A stretch of DNA of 64,000 bases from Chrysoperla carnea (GCF_905475395.1 NC_058337.1:103472368-103536367), one strand, 5' to 3'; shown: positions 25,274 to 38,391, counted from the stretch's first letter. Translations and numbers: made by a program. Notes: a model not told the origin generated them from the sequence alone.

Positions 25274-28200
25274 ATGGCTGCTGAAACTGTTAATGAAATG
25301 GATGTAGAAATTGTGGATCAAGAGAATCCACAGGATTTTACTTTTATACCAAAAGATAATGTAGAGTAAGTATAACATAAATATGATGAAAAATATTAAT
25401 CAATTACATAATATTTTAAATATTCATATATTCATAATGCGATGTATAAATTAAATAGGCCATACTTTTCCACACTTATTGATTGATTATGTATAAAATA
25501 AAAACATATTTTATTATTTATTTATTAAATATGAATGAATTGATTATATTTTATTGATAGATCTAAGTAGTAGTAGATAGTATGATTTAAAATAAATTAA
25601 TTGATAAAATAATCAACATAAAATTCATATAGAAATGATGTTAAAATTTCAATATTCAATATTTAGTTAAAATATTCAATAATAAAATGACTAAATTTTA
25701 TGAAATGTTTGTATATGTTCAAATGTGTATTGTGTCTATTTGATTATTAATCCAATGATTTCAAAATATTTCATATTTATAAAATGACAGCTTTTGAAAA
25801 TATTTCATTGCATGAAAGTTTATTAAAATTTGAGCATTCGTAAGTAATAGTTAAATCAAATTCATTTGTAATACAGGCTGTAAGATGTTGATACATTAGG
25901 CTGCCTTATTTTCTCGCTTTTTCAGTGTTGACTAAGATGAGAAGACATTTGCGAAGGAACCAAGTGTTCCGTGGCGCCACCGATAAGGTAATCTCCTCGA
26001 AACGGTCATAAGGCTTGCAATTTTTTTCTCATTTCAGTCGATATTGACATACTTTTCAGTTCGGTATGATACAGATACACGAAAATGATGCACTCAAATA
26101 TGTCCCTATCTTAGGTCTAAATATTAACAAAGGCAATTTTTTTGGGTACTTTATTTGTATAGAAAATTATGATTTCTGTGGCGTTCTAATTTGGACATTG
26201 ATCTACAATTATACTCTTTTGTAACTTGCAACAATGTACTTCCGGGGTGATTTTATGTATTAAGGTTGCCTGAGTTAGCCTGAGCTAAGTAGTTGTCCTT
26301 GTTGTGTGTATGTTTTAAAGGAGCTGTAGTCAATCAATTTATCAAATTTTCACATTTAGACTTCAATATCTCGATAGTCGAGTGATAAGAAGACTTGCTG
26401 AATAGAGTAGAATGCTTGCTGAATTGAGTATAAGACATTAGAATGCTTACTGAAATGAGAAGTTACAGTTTAGCAATTGAACAATCTCTCGTAAAGCAGG
26501 TGTTTTTCGAATAGATCTTGCGATTTAACGTCTTTTGACTCTCTTTTTGTTTACCGAAAGGGGCTCAAAACTCGTAGTATCTCGCTGATAAAAATTATGG
26601 ATTTCAGCAATCAATTTACGTCGTATTTGGTACAATTTAATTTGAGATAAAAACTGGAGGACCGTTCCGCACAATACATGAAAAAAATTGGATTATAGTC
26701 TTAATTTGGTGAACTATTTACTAATTTTTATTTAAACGATCATGTTGGAAAATGTCATCGAAATTTTCGATGATTACATCGACGTTTGTGAAACTAGTCG
26801 TAGTGAACTTATGTCATTTTTGTGTCATAATTAGTAAATCCCCATATAATTAAATTTGTGGTTAACATATTATTCAGAACATAACCAAATGTGACAGTAA
26901 AACATGAAGCGTATAAAATGTGAATAATTAACCACATACTTGATAATTTAATCAATTTATTTTTGCTAAAAATTTGATTGTTGTAATTTTACTGAGAATT
27001 GTGGCAATTATCAGGCCCGGATTTACCATGCACGTAGAGTATACGAACTGTAGGAATTATACAGGTAAATTTTGGCGAAAATATTGAAAACTTGTTTTAT
27101 TCGTGTAAATTGAATGTCTGGCCTATTTCACTGATACGCGTACCAACATTATAACCGGAAAATGCCCGAATCGACTTATAAAAGTCTCAATATTTTGAAC
27201 ATTTGATAAGTTTCTATATCGAGAATCATCTTTTTTTCTCCTACAGTATACTGTGAAAAATATATAACCTTCTCTGTCATTATTACTGAACATTGAGGAT
27301 CGATTATTAATGTCATTGTTAATTTATCGTTAACAGTGAGTGTGACAAGGCAATGGCTTAAATTTCAGGTTTGTTATCTTTACAAGTGTTTTTCTTACGA
27401 ACAGATTTCTAAAAGACAATATGGCAATAAACAATAATTCTTATGTAACATTTTTGAGGAGTAGGGAGCGGGAATTTTCGAAACTGCCTAAGAGGGGTGT
27501 AAAATTTCTAAATCCGGGCCTGGCAATTGTGTTTGAAGTTATTTTCATGAAGGAAAGTTAATAAAACTTACATCACGATACAATTACAAAACACGTAGAG
27601 TAACTCTTAGTTTCGACAGCTAAATGACATCATCTGCGTAATATATTCAACAGAAAGGCCTGGTGTTCTTAAAATACTTGAAGTTTCAAAACTCAAAACT
27701 AATGCAAAAGTAACATTAGACCAAAACTTCCAAGCATTTATGATCGGAATGTTACAAACAGTGGCAAAAAATAATTTTAATTAACTCTGGTTTATGTTAG
27801 GTCTATTGATTTAACTTTTATTTCCCGAGATTATCTCAGTTTAAAACCACTCTGTATACATGACCAGGAAACCACATAAAAGATATACCTCGACCGCTTT
27901 TATCTTCTTTTTTTTTTTTTTTAAATGTTGAAGCATTTGTTTTGCGTGTTTCGGATGAGAGATTGTTTTGTTTTTATTGCTGTTGCTTCTAAAGGTTGTA
28001 ATAATTTTATATATTGTCAAAAGCGTAACGATGTGTCAAGTGTAAGTGTCTATGATTAAATTTAAAATAATTATTTCTTGAATTTAGCTAGAAATTCCTT
28101 AATTATTTTGACTTTTTTTAAAATAACGAGTATGTACCCGTGTCGTGTGCCTTCTCATGGACTTTTTGAGTGCAATTTATCCTATAAGTTGCCTTGGCAT

Positions 28201-31200
28201 GAGATTTTATTTTATTTTGGTATTCTTTAGGCTTACCCAATGAAATTTGATAGGAAAAATTTATCAATTTTTAACCCCCCGAACCAAAGAGGGGTGTTAT
28301 AAATTTGATCACTATGTGTGTGTGTGTCTGTCTGTCTGCATGTGGCATCAGAGCGCCTATGATGCCACTATGTTTCAAGTGTGAGTTTAGGGTTCCATAC
28401 CTTAAACAATTAAAAAATAGGCGATGATCTTTAAAATCGGTTCAGTTTAGATAAGGCTTTAACGAAAAAGGTAATTTAATGGAGAGTGGTCTTAGATATG
28501 TTTTAAGCGCGAGTTTAGGGTTCCGTATCCGAAAAATTTGTTATTTCCGTCAGATTATAAACTTACTAGTACAATTTTCTAAAAAAAAAAAATGGCCAAA
28601 AACCACCCCAACCCGTGCTAACTCGACCAAGACCAACTAAACATGACGCAATGAGTTAATAAGTGTTGAGTTAGTGCTAGTTGATGTGTCTTTTTGTAAC
28701 TTGTTTACAATCTGACGGAAATTACAATATAACTTTGACATATATTAATATAATTTTATCATTAAGATAACTATTAGATAAAAATATGAAAATTTTCCAG
28801 ATAAAAAAGGAATAGACAATTTTTTATACAATTATCTGAATAGCAAATAATTCGTTTAATACAGAACGCCACAATCATAATACTATTGCTGTCTTAATAA
28901 TTTACAATTGCAAAATTTTTTAAGTATTGATTTTTAAGTTTATTCGAAATATTTTTTATTACTATTTCTAAAATAAAAAATGTCCTCGTCTCCGGATATT
29001 CATTCAACGATAATTTTTTTCTTTATTCTCATTTTCTTTCCTATTCCTTTTCATGGAATGGTAAAACACCTCTTATTTATATCACTCAGTTTTTAACCTA
29101 GGACAACCTTAATTTTAAATTAGAATTATATTTTTACGGTTTTTCACATAATACGAATAGAAATATTATTCTCATGAACCTGCCTTTATATTCAAATTAT
29201 CAAACTCAATAAACCTCTCAAAAATTCAGACAACCCAAAGGTTAGATTTTGTTAAGTTATATTGGCTGTTCACGAGGGACTCACTTAGGCCGTAGAATTC
29301 ATTCTTTCCGCTAATAAGTCACGGATTATTAGCTCAATTATTTTGAGATGTTGAGTACACCTCCTTCATGCATATACCAGATACTACACCAGCCCATCAA
29401 ATTATTAATTAAATTAATTTTTAGTTGTGACGACGGGAATCGAAGCCGCTACTCTAGGCATACCGCGTACAGAATTAGTTACGCTTTAATTTAGAATTAC
29501 ATTTTTCAGCTTACTTGAATCTTTTACTGAATATGAGTAGAGCCAAAATGATTTTAGTAATAACAATCAATTGGTTCATGAAATATTTAAAAAAAATTAA
29601 ATATTTTTAATTTTTAATTTATAGATTAGCTGAATTAAAAAAGGAAAATGGTAACCAATTATACAAAATAAAACAATATCGTCAAGCATTACCATTATAC
29701 ACAGAAGCAATTGAATTATGTCCAGACAGTGCTGGCTATTATGGCAACCGTGCAGCATGCTACATGATGTTAGGCCGTTACAAAGATGCCTTCGATGATG
29801 CACGTAAATCAATACAATTGGATGATCAATATTTAAAAGGTTACATACGTGTTTTAAAATGTAGTCTAGCACTAGGTGATATCGCAACCGCTGAACAATC
29901 AATCAACAATATTAAACAATTATCGATGAATGCAAACACAAACAATGATGATACAAACAACACAGTCTTACAGAGCATTGATAATGAGATTAAATCGTTA
30001 AATATCATTAAGTTGTATACGGATGAAGCACAAAAAGCATATGAGAAAAGTGATTATCGTAAAGTTGTTTACTGTATGGATCGTCTCTTAGAACAATGTC
30101 CAGCATGTGTCAAGTATAAGTTGATGAAAGCTGAATGTTTAGCATATTTAACACGATATCAGGAAGCACAAGAAATTGCAAATGATATCCTACATATTGA
30201 TAAATCCAACGCAGATGCTATTTATGTACGCGGTATGTGTTTATTCTATGAGGATAATATCGATCGTGCATTTAGTCATTTTCAACACGTTTTACGTTTA
30301 GCACCAGATCATACAAAAGCTATGAATATTTACAAACGTGCTAAATTATTAAAACAAAAGAAAGATGAAGGTAATGAAGCTTTTAAAAAGAATAAATTTG
30401 ATGAAGCTTATGCTTTATATACGGAAGCGTTAAAAATCGATCAATTTAATGCTATCACGAATGCAAAATTATATTTCAATCGTGCAATTGTGTTATCAAA
30501 ATTAAATAAATTACCTGAAGCAATTGCTGATTGCAATGAAGCTCTAAAATTAGATGAGAATTATTTGAAAGCGTTATTACGCCGTGCTAAATGTTATATG
30601 GATAGCCAAGATTATGAAGCGGCTGTGCGCGATTATGAGAAAGCATGTAAATTAGATAAAAGTCGTGATAATAAGCGATTATTACAAGATGCTAAATTAG
30701 CATTGAAAAAGTCGAAACGTAAGGATTATTATAAAATATTAGGTATTGATAAGAATGCAACAGAGGATGACATTAAGAAAGCGTATCGTAAACGTGCGTT
30801 AGTACATCATCCAGATCGACATGCGAATGCATCTGAACATGAACGGAAAGAACAAGAACGTAAATTTAAGGAATTAGGTGAAGCATATGGAATTCTATCT
30901 GATCCAAAGAAGAAAGCACGGTATGATAATGGACATGATATTGATGACTTGGAAGGTGGCATGCATGGTATGTATTATTATAAATTTTCGTTTTAACCAT
31001 AAGCAATCGGGCGCTTCGCTAGATAGTTCATTTAACATATTCACCACCACATAATAATAGAATAATTTTGATATAAATTACTATAATTCAAAATTTTTGA
31101 TTCTCGATTTCTGGATTATATAAGATAAAAAGGCACAAAAACTTTAATTTATTTTACGACTAAATGAGTAAATGTTTCATGTAAAATTTTTTCTAATGCC

Positions 31201-31413
31201 AGAATTCAGAATATATTAAATCATTATTTTTCCCAAATCTAGACCTGTGATTTTTTTTATTTATACTAATTATGAAATAATTTTTTTACAGCTGATATTG
31301 ATCCAAATCAAGTGTTCCAATCATTCTTTGGTGGTGGTGTACCAGGACATGCAACTGAATTCAATTTTTCATCAGGTGGTTTCCCTGGTGCATTTTCATT
31401 CCAATTTGGATAA
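25274..31413 (+). CDS. DNAJC7: DNAJC7 / TPR2 co-chaperone
   Basis: Co-chaperone that binds Hsp70 and Hsp90 through TPR repeats and stimulates Hsp70 ATPase with a J domain, passing clients between them. Exons are 25274-25365, 29625-30967 and 31292-31413 (phases 2 and 1), giving 518 residues; mammalian DNAJC7 has 494. Exon 1 is MAAETVNEMDVEIVDQ. TPR motifs fill residues about 33-390 (YYGNRAACYMMLGRY, RKVVYCMDRLLEQCPAC, DEAYALYTEALKID, LYFNRAIVLSKL). The J domain starts near residue 398 (DYYKILGIDKNAT) with HPD at 426-428. The last exon is Gly/Phe-rich (FFGGGVPG) and ends FSFQFG, like the vertebrate FFFQFG end. A poly(A) signal AATAAA lies 25 nt after the stop, with further ones near 31634 and 31681. 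Intron 1 is 4.3 kb and holds several small mobile elements. Confidence 0.96.
27012..27522. mobile_element. hAT-like MITE in DNAJC7 intron 1
   Basis: The 511-bp element starts CAGGCCCGGATTTA and ends TAAATCCGGGCCTG, a terminal repeat typical of hAT elements. It is flanked by 8-bp GCAATTAT (27004-27011) and GCAATTGT (27523-27530), one mismatch. It has no transposase coding. Confidence 0.88.
28260..28530 (+). repeat. Dispersed insect repeat fragment, copy 2
   Basis: Begins AACCCCCCGAACCAAAGAGG, then GGTGTTATAAATTTGATCAC, a GT/CTGT simple run, and TGTGGCATCAGAGCGCCT, with two TTTAGGGTTCC words. Related to 810-975. Likely non-coding TE sequence inside DNAJC7 intron 1. Confidence 0.5.
28538..28727. 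repeat. 190-bp MITE-like inverted repeat
   Basis: The left arm 28538-28562 (TTTCCGTCAGATTATAAAC end) and right arm 28703-28727 (its inverse, with GTTTACAATCTGACGGAAA) are 25 bp with two mismatches. It sits in DNAJC7 intron 1, directly after the dispersed repeat. Confidence 0.55.
29270..29489 (-). mobile_element. tRNA-derived SINE in DNAJC7 intron 1
   Basis: On the minus strand a tRNA-like head (about 29489-29423) has the B box GGCTTCGATTCCC and a preceding TAGCGGCTTC stretch. A body of about 150 bp continues to about 29270. It lies 135 bp upstream of exon 2. No clear target duplication. Confidence 0.5.
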
Positions 31414-32631
31414 ATTAATCAAGATCAACAACAATCAAATAAATATGATAACTACTTATATCTATTATATTCAATAGTTATTTAAACAATGAAACATGAC
31501 ATACCCCTGCCCCTGCCCTGCCATGCCTACATACATACAACATTTAAAAATAATAATATTAAAAAAAAATGTTACTATGTTTTGTTTGTTGTTTTGATGA
31601 TTTGTTTATTTTTTACTTTTGAAAATAATAATTCAAATAAATTCATTACAGAGTTAAAAACATGTTTAGTTTACTAAAAAATAAATAAAATTATTAATAA
31701 TTCATTCATTAATTTCATTTATCGTTAATTTAATTAAAAAAAAAAAACGAATCAATTGACATTCCTTCAATATGTTATTTTCATCATTAATAATATAAAC
31801 TAATTAACTAACTGTTAATTGATTATTAATTATATTGTATCAAAATTCATTTGATTATTATTAATTAATAAAACCTAATAATTAAATTTCAATTTAATTG
31901 TTATTATTATTATTCATTTATTATTTTTGAGTTATATTACAATCATTAATTAATATTTTAAAGTAGTTATCCAGTATATTTAGACCGGAGATATAGCCGT
32001 TTTTTCATATCCTTACACTTTGTAATTTCAAAAGTTCGTATGTCAGAATTAAAAATTTTTTTTATTGACTAAGGCTTTGAACTTTTTTCGAAAAAAAACA
32101 TCTTAGGTCAACTAGTGGTCTATTATATTTCATAATCGATCACGAAAAATGGTATAAATAAAATCAATTAAAAGTAAACTTGAAATTTTGACATGATTTT
32201 TTGGAATTACATTGGCGATATTATGTACAATCTTGAATATGAAAACAAAAGGTCAGGTCAAAACATTGCTGTCTTTCGTTTTGAAAAAAGTGAACACCCT
32301 GCTAAATCTTGTTTTCACCTAAACTATTTCTGCATTAACTCGATAACTTATTTAAAAATTAATAATTATAATATGAAGATATAGAACTTCTTGAAATTTG
32401 AGAATTCCTATTATAATTTAAATGTAAACAATACTTACAGAACTGATTATGTACTTTTTAATTACTATTAATGTTATAATTTAAAATAAAATGATTTCAT
32501 TATTGATTCAATGAATTTATTAAGATCATTTGCACAAATTGTCATAAATCGAAGTAAAACTTATTTTTAAAAAAACTGATTTTAACGAACAACAAATAAT
32601 ACAAAAAAAAACTATTTACTTCATTTAACAG
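31414..32631. other. Intergenic, 1.2 kb
   Basis: DNAJC7 3' UTR and the 3' end of the next minus-strand gene, with several AATAAA words near 31634, 31681 and 31868. The rest is AT-rich. An open stretch at 32193-32384 shows no family resemblance and is not called. Confidence 0.45.
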
Positions 32632-33324
32632 TTAGTCATTCAATTCTGGACGATACGGAGGTCTTGTTCTATTTACCATTACTTTTCCAGTTATTGTTGG
32701 TCTATAATAATTATTTTTAAATGTATAATAAATTAATAGTTATCTATTTAAATAATTTGTTTATTATTTATTAAAAATCCGTACTAGAGATGGCTGCGTC
32801 GAGCTTTTAATTCCAGTCAAAGATATCGTCCTATATGGTGTCCTATCTCGCTTGATTGAAAGCCTCTGAACTTTTTATTTCAATCCTGCTTCAAGTCATA
32901 TTAGTCTACGAGAATTAACGGTTTCAGGGCCAATACAGAACGCGAAATAATCGGAATATATATCGGCGGATGTATGTAGAAAGAGTAATGAAATTTTACC
33001 GTTTTTTCATTACAAAAGGTGGACTAGAATTTTCCATTCGTTGGCGTTTTGTATCTTTTATTGGATAATTCAATAAATCATATTTTGCTTTTTCTGAGAA
33101 CCAAATACGTTGATATTCATTTGATAAGAGCCAATTTATTTTTATCTGTTTTTCCTAATTAAATTAAATTAATATTAATAATAATGGCAATTTATATTAA
33201 TTACATAATATGTATTTTCACCTACACGCTCATATGATGGGGAAAAACTGTTCATTTTTACTTTGATAGAGACAATTTGATCTGGTTGTCGTATTGGGAA
33301 CGATGGAACCCATTTCTCAAACAT
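32632..33324 (-). CDS. Small three-exon gene, paralog of 34300-35422
   Basis: I do not recognise the family. Exons are 33226-33324, 33000-33154 and 32632-32701, giving 107 residues: start MFEKWVPSFP, middle WLLSNEYQRIWFSEK, end YRPELND. It is called because it matches the gene on the other side of the intergenic gap in order, intron positions and intron phases (0 then 2). M(F/L)EK.W, SYE before intron 1, W-L-x-S-x-E-Y-Q-R-I-W in exon 2, PP..K before intron 2 and GK in exon 3 are shared. Splice signals are GTAGGT/TTAG and GTAAAA/ATAG. No signal peptide or membrane segment; the protein is basic. Individual exons are too short to be seen as long open frames. Function unknown. Confidence 0.7.
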
Positions 33325-34299
33325 TTCAATGTAACTAATTATATTAAATATAAATTAATACTTTTCAATATAATTAATTACATTTGAAATGTTGATTGTC
33401 TAAAATTAATTAATTATGGTGGATTAATTATTATTTAATAATGGTTATAGCTATCACCTAGGAACTTAACAATTATTAGTCTAAGAGACGACTGTCAGAT
33501 TACTTATTAGCTTTTAATTTATTTCTCTTTTTATGTTAAAGTAAAGCTTTTCCAAAATAAAATTAGATAAGCCGTGGAACTTTTTAATTCTGGGGTATGA
33601 TGTCGATATTGAATGTCGATATGAAGACACAGGTCAATGTTAAAAGCAATCGACTGTAGCACACATTCGGTCGAAAATAGCACTTCTTGTAACTGCAAAT
33701 ATTCTAGAAAACCATCAAGCAAAGACCCTGAAGGAAGCGACAACTATATGTTCCCAGAGAGAGTAATTCTAGTGTAACAACTACTAATTCATAGAAATTA
33801 TTTATAACTAACTTTTCCATCGGAAAATTCCAACTTTGATACTCACTTGATATCTTTAACCCCTATTGAAATATCGCTTTCTTGAACATCCTTAATATAA
33901 AGATAATAAACATGGACTATAAAAAAAAATAGTTATTAATTTTAAATATTCAGATTCCATTATCGTAGCATAGATATAGACAGTCTACAGATTACTAATT
34001 TATAACAGTGTAGATTGCGCGGTATACAAATTGGAAACTACTTCGAGGATCAAATCAAATTATCTGTCCCCCCCCCCCCATTTGTTTGGAGAATGTTTGA
34101 CCATATTTCTATTGGAGAGAATTTTCAAAAAAGAAATCATTCCAATATTTTATCTCGATAGATCGTCCCCGTACTACGTTTAGATATACAATGTAACTGA
34201 TGTTACTTGTTTATAAACAAAATCTTTATGGTATTATTATGATATTTGTATATATATACATGATTTATTAATTTTATTTATGCATTTTTTATATAAAAA
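33325..34299. promoter_or_regulatory. Shared upstream region of two divergent paralogs
   Basis: This 975-bp gap separates the starts of two head-to-head genes, so both promoters must be here or in unseen 5' exons. It contains a run of 12 C at 34068-34079, odd in such AT-rich DNA, and no recognised element or gene. The promoter role is inferred from gene layout only. Confidence 0.4.
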
Positions 34300-35422
34300 A
34301 TGTTAGAAAAAAAGTGGGAAGCATCGTATCCTGTTAAAAATCCTGAACATATTAACACTAGGACTAAATTACCACCTTTACCATTTCAAGCATCTTACGA
34401 AGAAGTGAGTATATGAATGAATTTTATGTCGTCTGCATGAATGAATTTTATAAATCTGCTACTGCTTCAAAGTGGTAATATTTCTGATTAAACTGATTAT
34501 GCAAAATTAATCAAAATTTTTTAATGATAAGTAAATCACATTGTATGCGTTTTTGATTGATCGAAGTTTTCTCAGTTAAAGCCATAAAATACGAGGACTT
34601 TTGGATATTGTACAAATGTATATATATGACATTCATAACAATTACTGATTCTCACCGGTTCTGAATTTGGCTGCTATGTTCTGAATCTATAACAGTCACC
34701 GAACCCCATTACTGTACTATAGGATGCAAGATTTATGAGAAAGATTACAATAACTGTGGTGCCACGATTTGACGACTGATTCTTATAAATTTAATTAAAA
34801 TAAAACGAAAATAAAAGATAAAATTTTTGGGTTTTTATATTAAGCGGAATTTGGATCTACCATTGTCTATCATATCTTATTAAATACTCTTATAGGATGA
34901 AGAAGTTAATTTTTTTTGGTTAATATCTCATGAATATCAACGCATTTGGTTAGAAGAACAAAAAAAATGGGAAACAATGACTTATCAAAGTAAAGAACAA
35001 CAGTCAAAATTTATGAGAAAAAGTGTAAATCCACGTTTACGCCCACGACGTTATGCAACCCCTCCACCAATTGAATTCAAAATAAAACGGTATCTAAAAA
35101 ATATTCTTTATTTTCTATTGTATACTAGAAAGTATACAAGGTATTTATTTGTCTTTGAAATGAAGTGCGACATGGTCCTATTTAAGTAACAATTTTCATC
35201 GAGTATAAGAACAGGAAATTTTTCTAGCATACAATCTCAGGGTCTGATATTTTCTTAAGTATCAATGGAACCCCTGACCTAAGAATGAAGAACCAAACCT
35301 ATGACTTTTTGAAAATTATTAACTTTTGGTTTAGGTTTGAAAACATACCTGGAAAAACAGATACATTTCATCGTGACCTTAAAAGAGCTGTATGTGTAGA
35401 AGGAAAAACAAAACCAAAGTAA
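34300..35422 (+). CDS. Small three-exon gene of unknown family
   Basis: Exons are 34300-34404, 34896-35089 and 35335-35422 (phases 0 and 2), giving 128 residues. It starts MLEKKWEASYPVKNPEHI, continues with FQASYEE, then WLISHEYQRIWLEEQKKWE in exon 2, a basic Pro/Arg part (RLRPRRYATPPP) and a C-terminal end VCVEGKTKPK. There is no signal peptide, membrane segment or known domain. The Trp/Tyr/Pro-rich short basic make-up recalls small microtubule- or sperm-associated proteins, but that is a guess. Its diverged paralog lies head to head at 32632-33324. It ends 119 bp before the Bub3 stop codon on the opposite strand, with AATAAA near 35508. Confidence 0.75.
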
Positions 35423-35541
35423 ATGAAATGAAAATTAGCAGTTTATATTTAAAAAATAATAATTTTTTTGAATCATTATATGTATAGCGATATTAAATTT
35501 AAGTTAAATAAATATTTCACGCACACAATTCCGATGTTTAT

Positions 35542-37917
35542 TTATTTGGGTTTCGTTTCTTGATCGGTAACATGACGAATATAAACGGCTGTTTCAGGTT
35601 CAGGTGTTGATGGTGGCGCTTCCATTTCATGTAGGTAAGAGCATGCAATGGCCAACACAGTACCTAAAACATAATTAAAAATTATATTGTAGTATAACAT
35701 ATTCTCAGTAGATCTGGAGATCAGGTAAGCGAAATTTTTTTTATTCAAACGCGCATTATTGAGATATCATGCAAAATTCTTATTTTGAGTTGGGTCAGTT
35801 ATGCTAGTTGGAAACTTTAGTTTTTCTTTATTTTATTTTTGAGGCACTAAGTTTTTATTCTTTGTACCAGTAAATTTTAATGGGAGCCGGTGTTAAATGT
35901 TTTGTTTGAGTGTACTCAACAAAATTATATTCATGCGAACTTGTGTTTTTTCGATTTACGGTAAAAAATTACTCGTAAATCGACGGATATACCCTACTTC
36001 CGGAAACTACATTCTCTTGAGATTAAAAAAAAAAGTAGTTTGTTTTATATTTTGGATGGTTCTAAGTATTTTTGAACCTTGGAACCTTTAAAAAAATGTT
36101 TAATCATCCTTCTATTGCGCCTTGACATCCAGCTCTATAGCCACAAGAGTCGCCCATACTGTGGTTTGAAATTTTATGCCAATGTTTCTAGGTTTAAGAA
36201 AATATTAGTTATCAATATATACAAACCATTTTGGCTAAAACTAAGTGAAGTGATTGATGTATTGTATCGATGAAATTGACATAATCGTTTTTTATTAAAA
36301 CCATCCCAAACATTGACATATCCGTCACTTCCACCAGTAGCAAACGTATTATATTGTGAATGAAAACTGATTGCATTTACAGGATAAATACGTTCAAGAC
36401 CATCTTCCTTAATACGATGACATTTGAATGCATACTTTTTCTTCTGAATTTCTGGATTACGATCTAAGTACTCAACTGCTACACGCCCTTCAATGCTGCT
36501 CAATACAAAACCTTGTTTATTTGGAAAACATCGTATGGCTCGTGTTTGGTACTTCAAGCTAGATTCACGTTTTTGACTTGGATATGCCATGTTACGTAGA
36601 TCCCATACAATTATTTTACGTTTTGCGGTACCTACTACCAGTTTCTCACCACACAAACTCATTGTATAAACTTTATCGGCTGTATTGTATGTTCCTGTAC
36701 ATGATCCAGGCATTCGACTATCCCATAACTTAATGTTTGCATCCCAACTTCCGGTTACAATTGCATTGATTTCAGACGCATATTCCACACATCGTATCGC
36801 TTCTGAGTGACTACCAATTACGGTTTCTGTTGTTGTATTAAAATCGTACGATTTTAAGGTGTTATCTAATCCACCGCTATACGAGTGCACAGCATCCTTT
36901 AATTAATTGTTAATTACATATTTAATTAATAATAATAATCATTATAATCCAAGAGTACGGTAGACTCAAGTTTTCGAATTTTGGAGCGAGTATCGAAACT
37001 TCAGAAATCGATGTGATTAATTACAAGACTTTTTGGAGAATTACAGCTCTCTTACCTGTAGGGTCAGTCTTATAAGGCTGCCAAGTGCGGCGATAATATC
37101 CAAATCTTCCATTGTTGAAAGGGGAAGAGGTGACTTGGTGGTGAAAATATAACAATTTTCAAGAATTCTCACGCTTTGTTTCAAATTTACACTAAGTGAT
37201 TTTTAGCAATTCAATTTAGAAGGGGTAAAAATACGAAATCAAGTTATATAATGAAACGAAGTATTTATTGACACCATCCTCGAACCAATCATATCCTTCT
37301 AGTAATTGATTGTCCGGGTCTGTTGGCCACGGATACCCTGACTTAATTCCACGAACGTTTATTCACTGATACACGAGTTAGCCATGCATTTAATGCAGTC
37401 GAGTTGACACGGGTCTACGGTTTTTTTGGCTTTATTAACTGATCCACGGGAATTTGAGGATTAATTTTTGATCTACAGGGATCTCTAATTACACCGGTCC
37501 GTGGATGGTGTTGGTAGCAGCACCGATAATGAAAACTTTCAGTACTCCAGACATATATATTCGAGCGAGAATCGAATCCACGACCTTTACAATTATCTAA
37601 AAAAATGTAATACCTATTGATCACACAACTGATTTTCTAAGTTGAATACGCCTCAAAATTGTCAGTTAAGCTTACGTATCTCTTGGATTATTATTCGATT
37701 ATATTTTACTTACTTGAAAACAACAATCTAATACTGGAGCATCATGATTGTATTTATGTCGTAAAGTGTTGGCAGATACATCATATAAACGTACAGTTGA
37801 ATCCCATGAACTAACTAACAAAAGTTGATTTGAATGTGCACCAAATTTAACCGACGATATCGGTTCTTCTGCTACTTGTTTTAATTTAAATTCTGTTTGA
37901 GCTTCAGCAAACACCAT
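35542..37917 (-). CDS. Bub3: Mitotic checkpoint protein Bub3
   Basis: Seven-bladed WD40 protein of the spindle assembly checkpoint; it binds phosphorylated MELT motifs on the kinetochore protein KNL1 and brings Bub1 and BubR1. Exons are 37714-37917, 36227-36896 and 35542-35663 (phases 0 and 1), 331 residues, against 326-328 in fly and human. Signs are VSSWDSTVRLYDV in blade 1, GGLDNTLKSYDFNT, TGSWDANIKLWDSR, LVVGTAKRKIIVWDLRNM, the highly conserved QTRAIRCFPNKQGFVLSSIEGRVA region (start and end quoted in part), KKKYAFKCHR and GGSDGYVNVWDGFNKKR. The last exon completes blade 7 (ACSYLHE) and has a short Pro-rich tail. Intron 1 is about 0.8 kb with a SINE-like insert. No changes to key residues seen. 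Confidence 0.97.
37300..37600 (-). mobile_element. tRNA-headed SINE-like unit in Bub3 intron 1
   Basis: On the minus strand a B-box-like GTGGATTCGATTCTCG lies at about 37568-37583, followed by about 270 bp of body toward 37300 with GC content above its surroundings. An A box is not clear, so the call is modest. Confidence 0.4.
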
Positions 37918-38135
37918 TTTGTTAGGTTATGTTATTTGTTAATCGCTTTTTATTTATTGGCTATAATCGATCTTTACTAAATTTGTTTATTTCATCTTTT
38001 TATTCTGATTAGTGTCTAAATATCTAATGTATTTAAAATCATAAATCAACATTAAGATTAATTAACTAATCGTTAATGTTTAAACAGCTAATAAGTCGTT
38101 TAAGATGGTTTAGATCTTAGATGTCTCTACTCTCT

Positions 38136-38391
38136 GTTGATAGCAAAGAGCATAGGATAGAGGAGAAGCAGCCCATATGAGCTAATGTAAAATCGTAGTA
38201 TACGAGTTTCAGCGCCTCTACCGAGTCAGGCTTTCAAACTTAATAGTTAATAGTCACCCCCGCAAAGTAGTTAAACTTAATAGCCATACCCGCAAAGGCC
38301 TACAAACTTAATAGTTGATCGCCTCAGACTCCAGATGTCACTTATAATTATACTTCTGCTTCTTGTCTATCCTATAGTCTTTGGTTGATAG
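38136..38391. repeat. 256-bp inverted repeat
   Basis: The left arm 38136-38171 (CATAGGATAGAGGAGAAGCAG end) and right arm 38356-38391 (starts CTGCTTCTTGTCTATCCTAT) pair over about 28 of 36 bp. The centre holds a thrice-repeated AAACTTAATAG word. MITE-like, family unknown. Confidence 0.5.
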
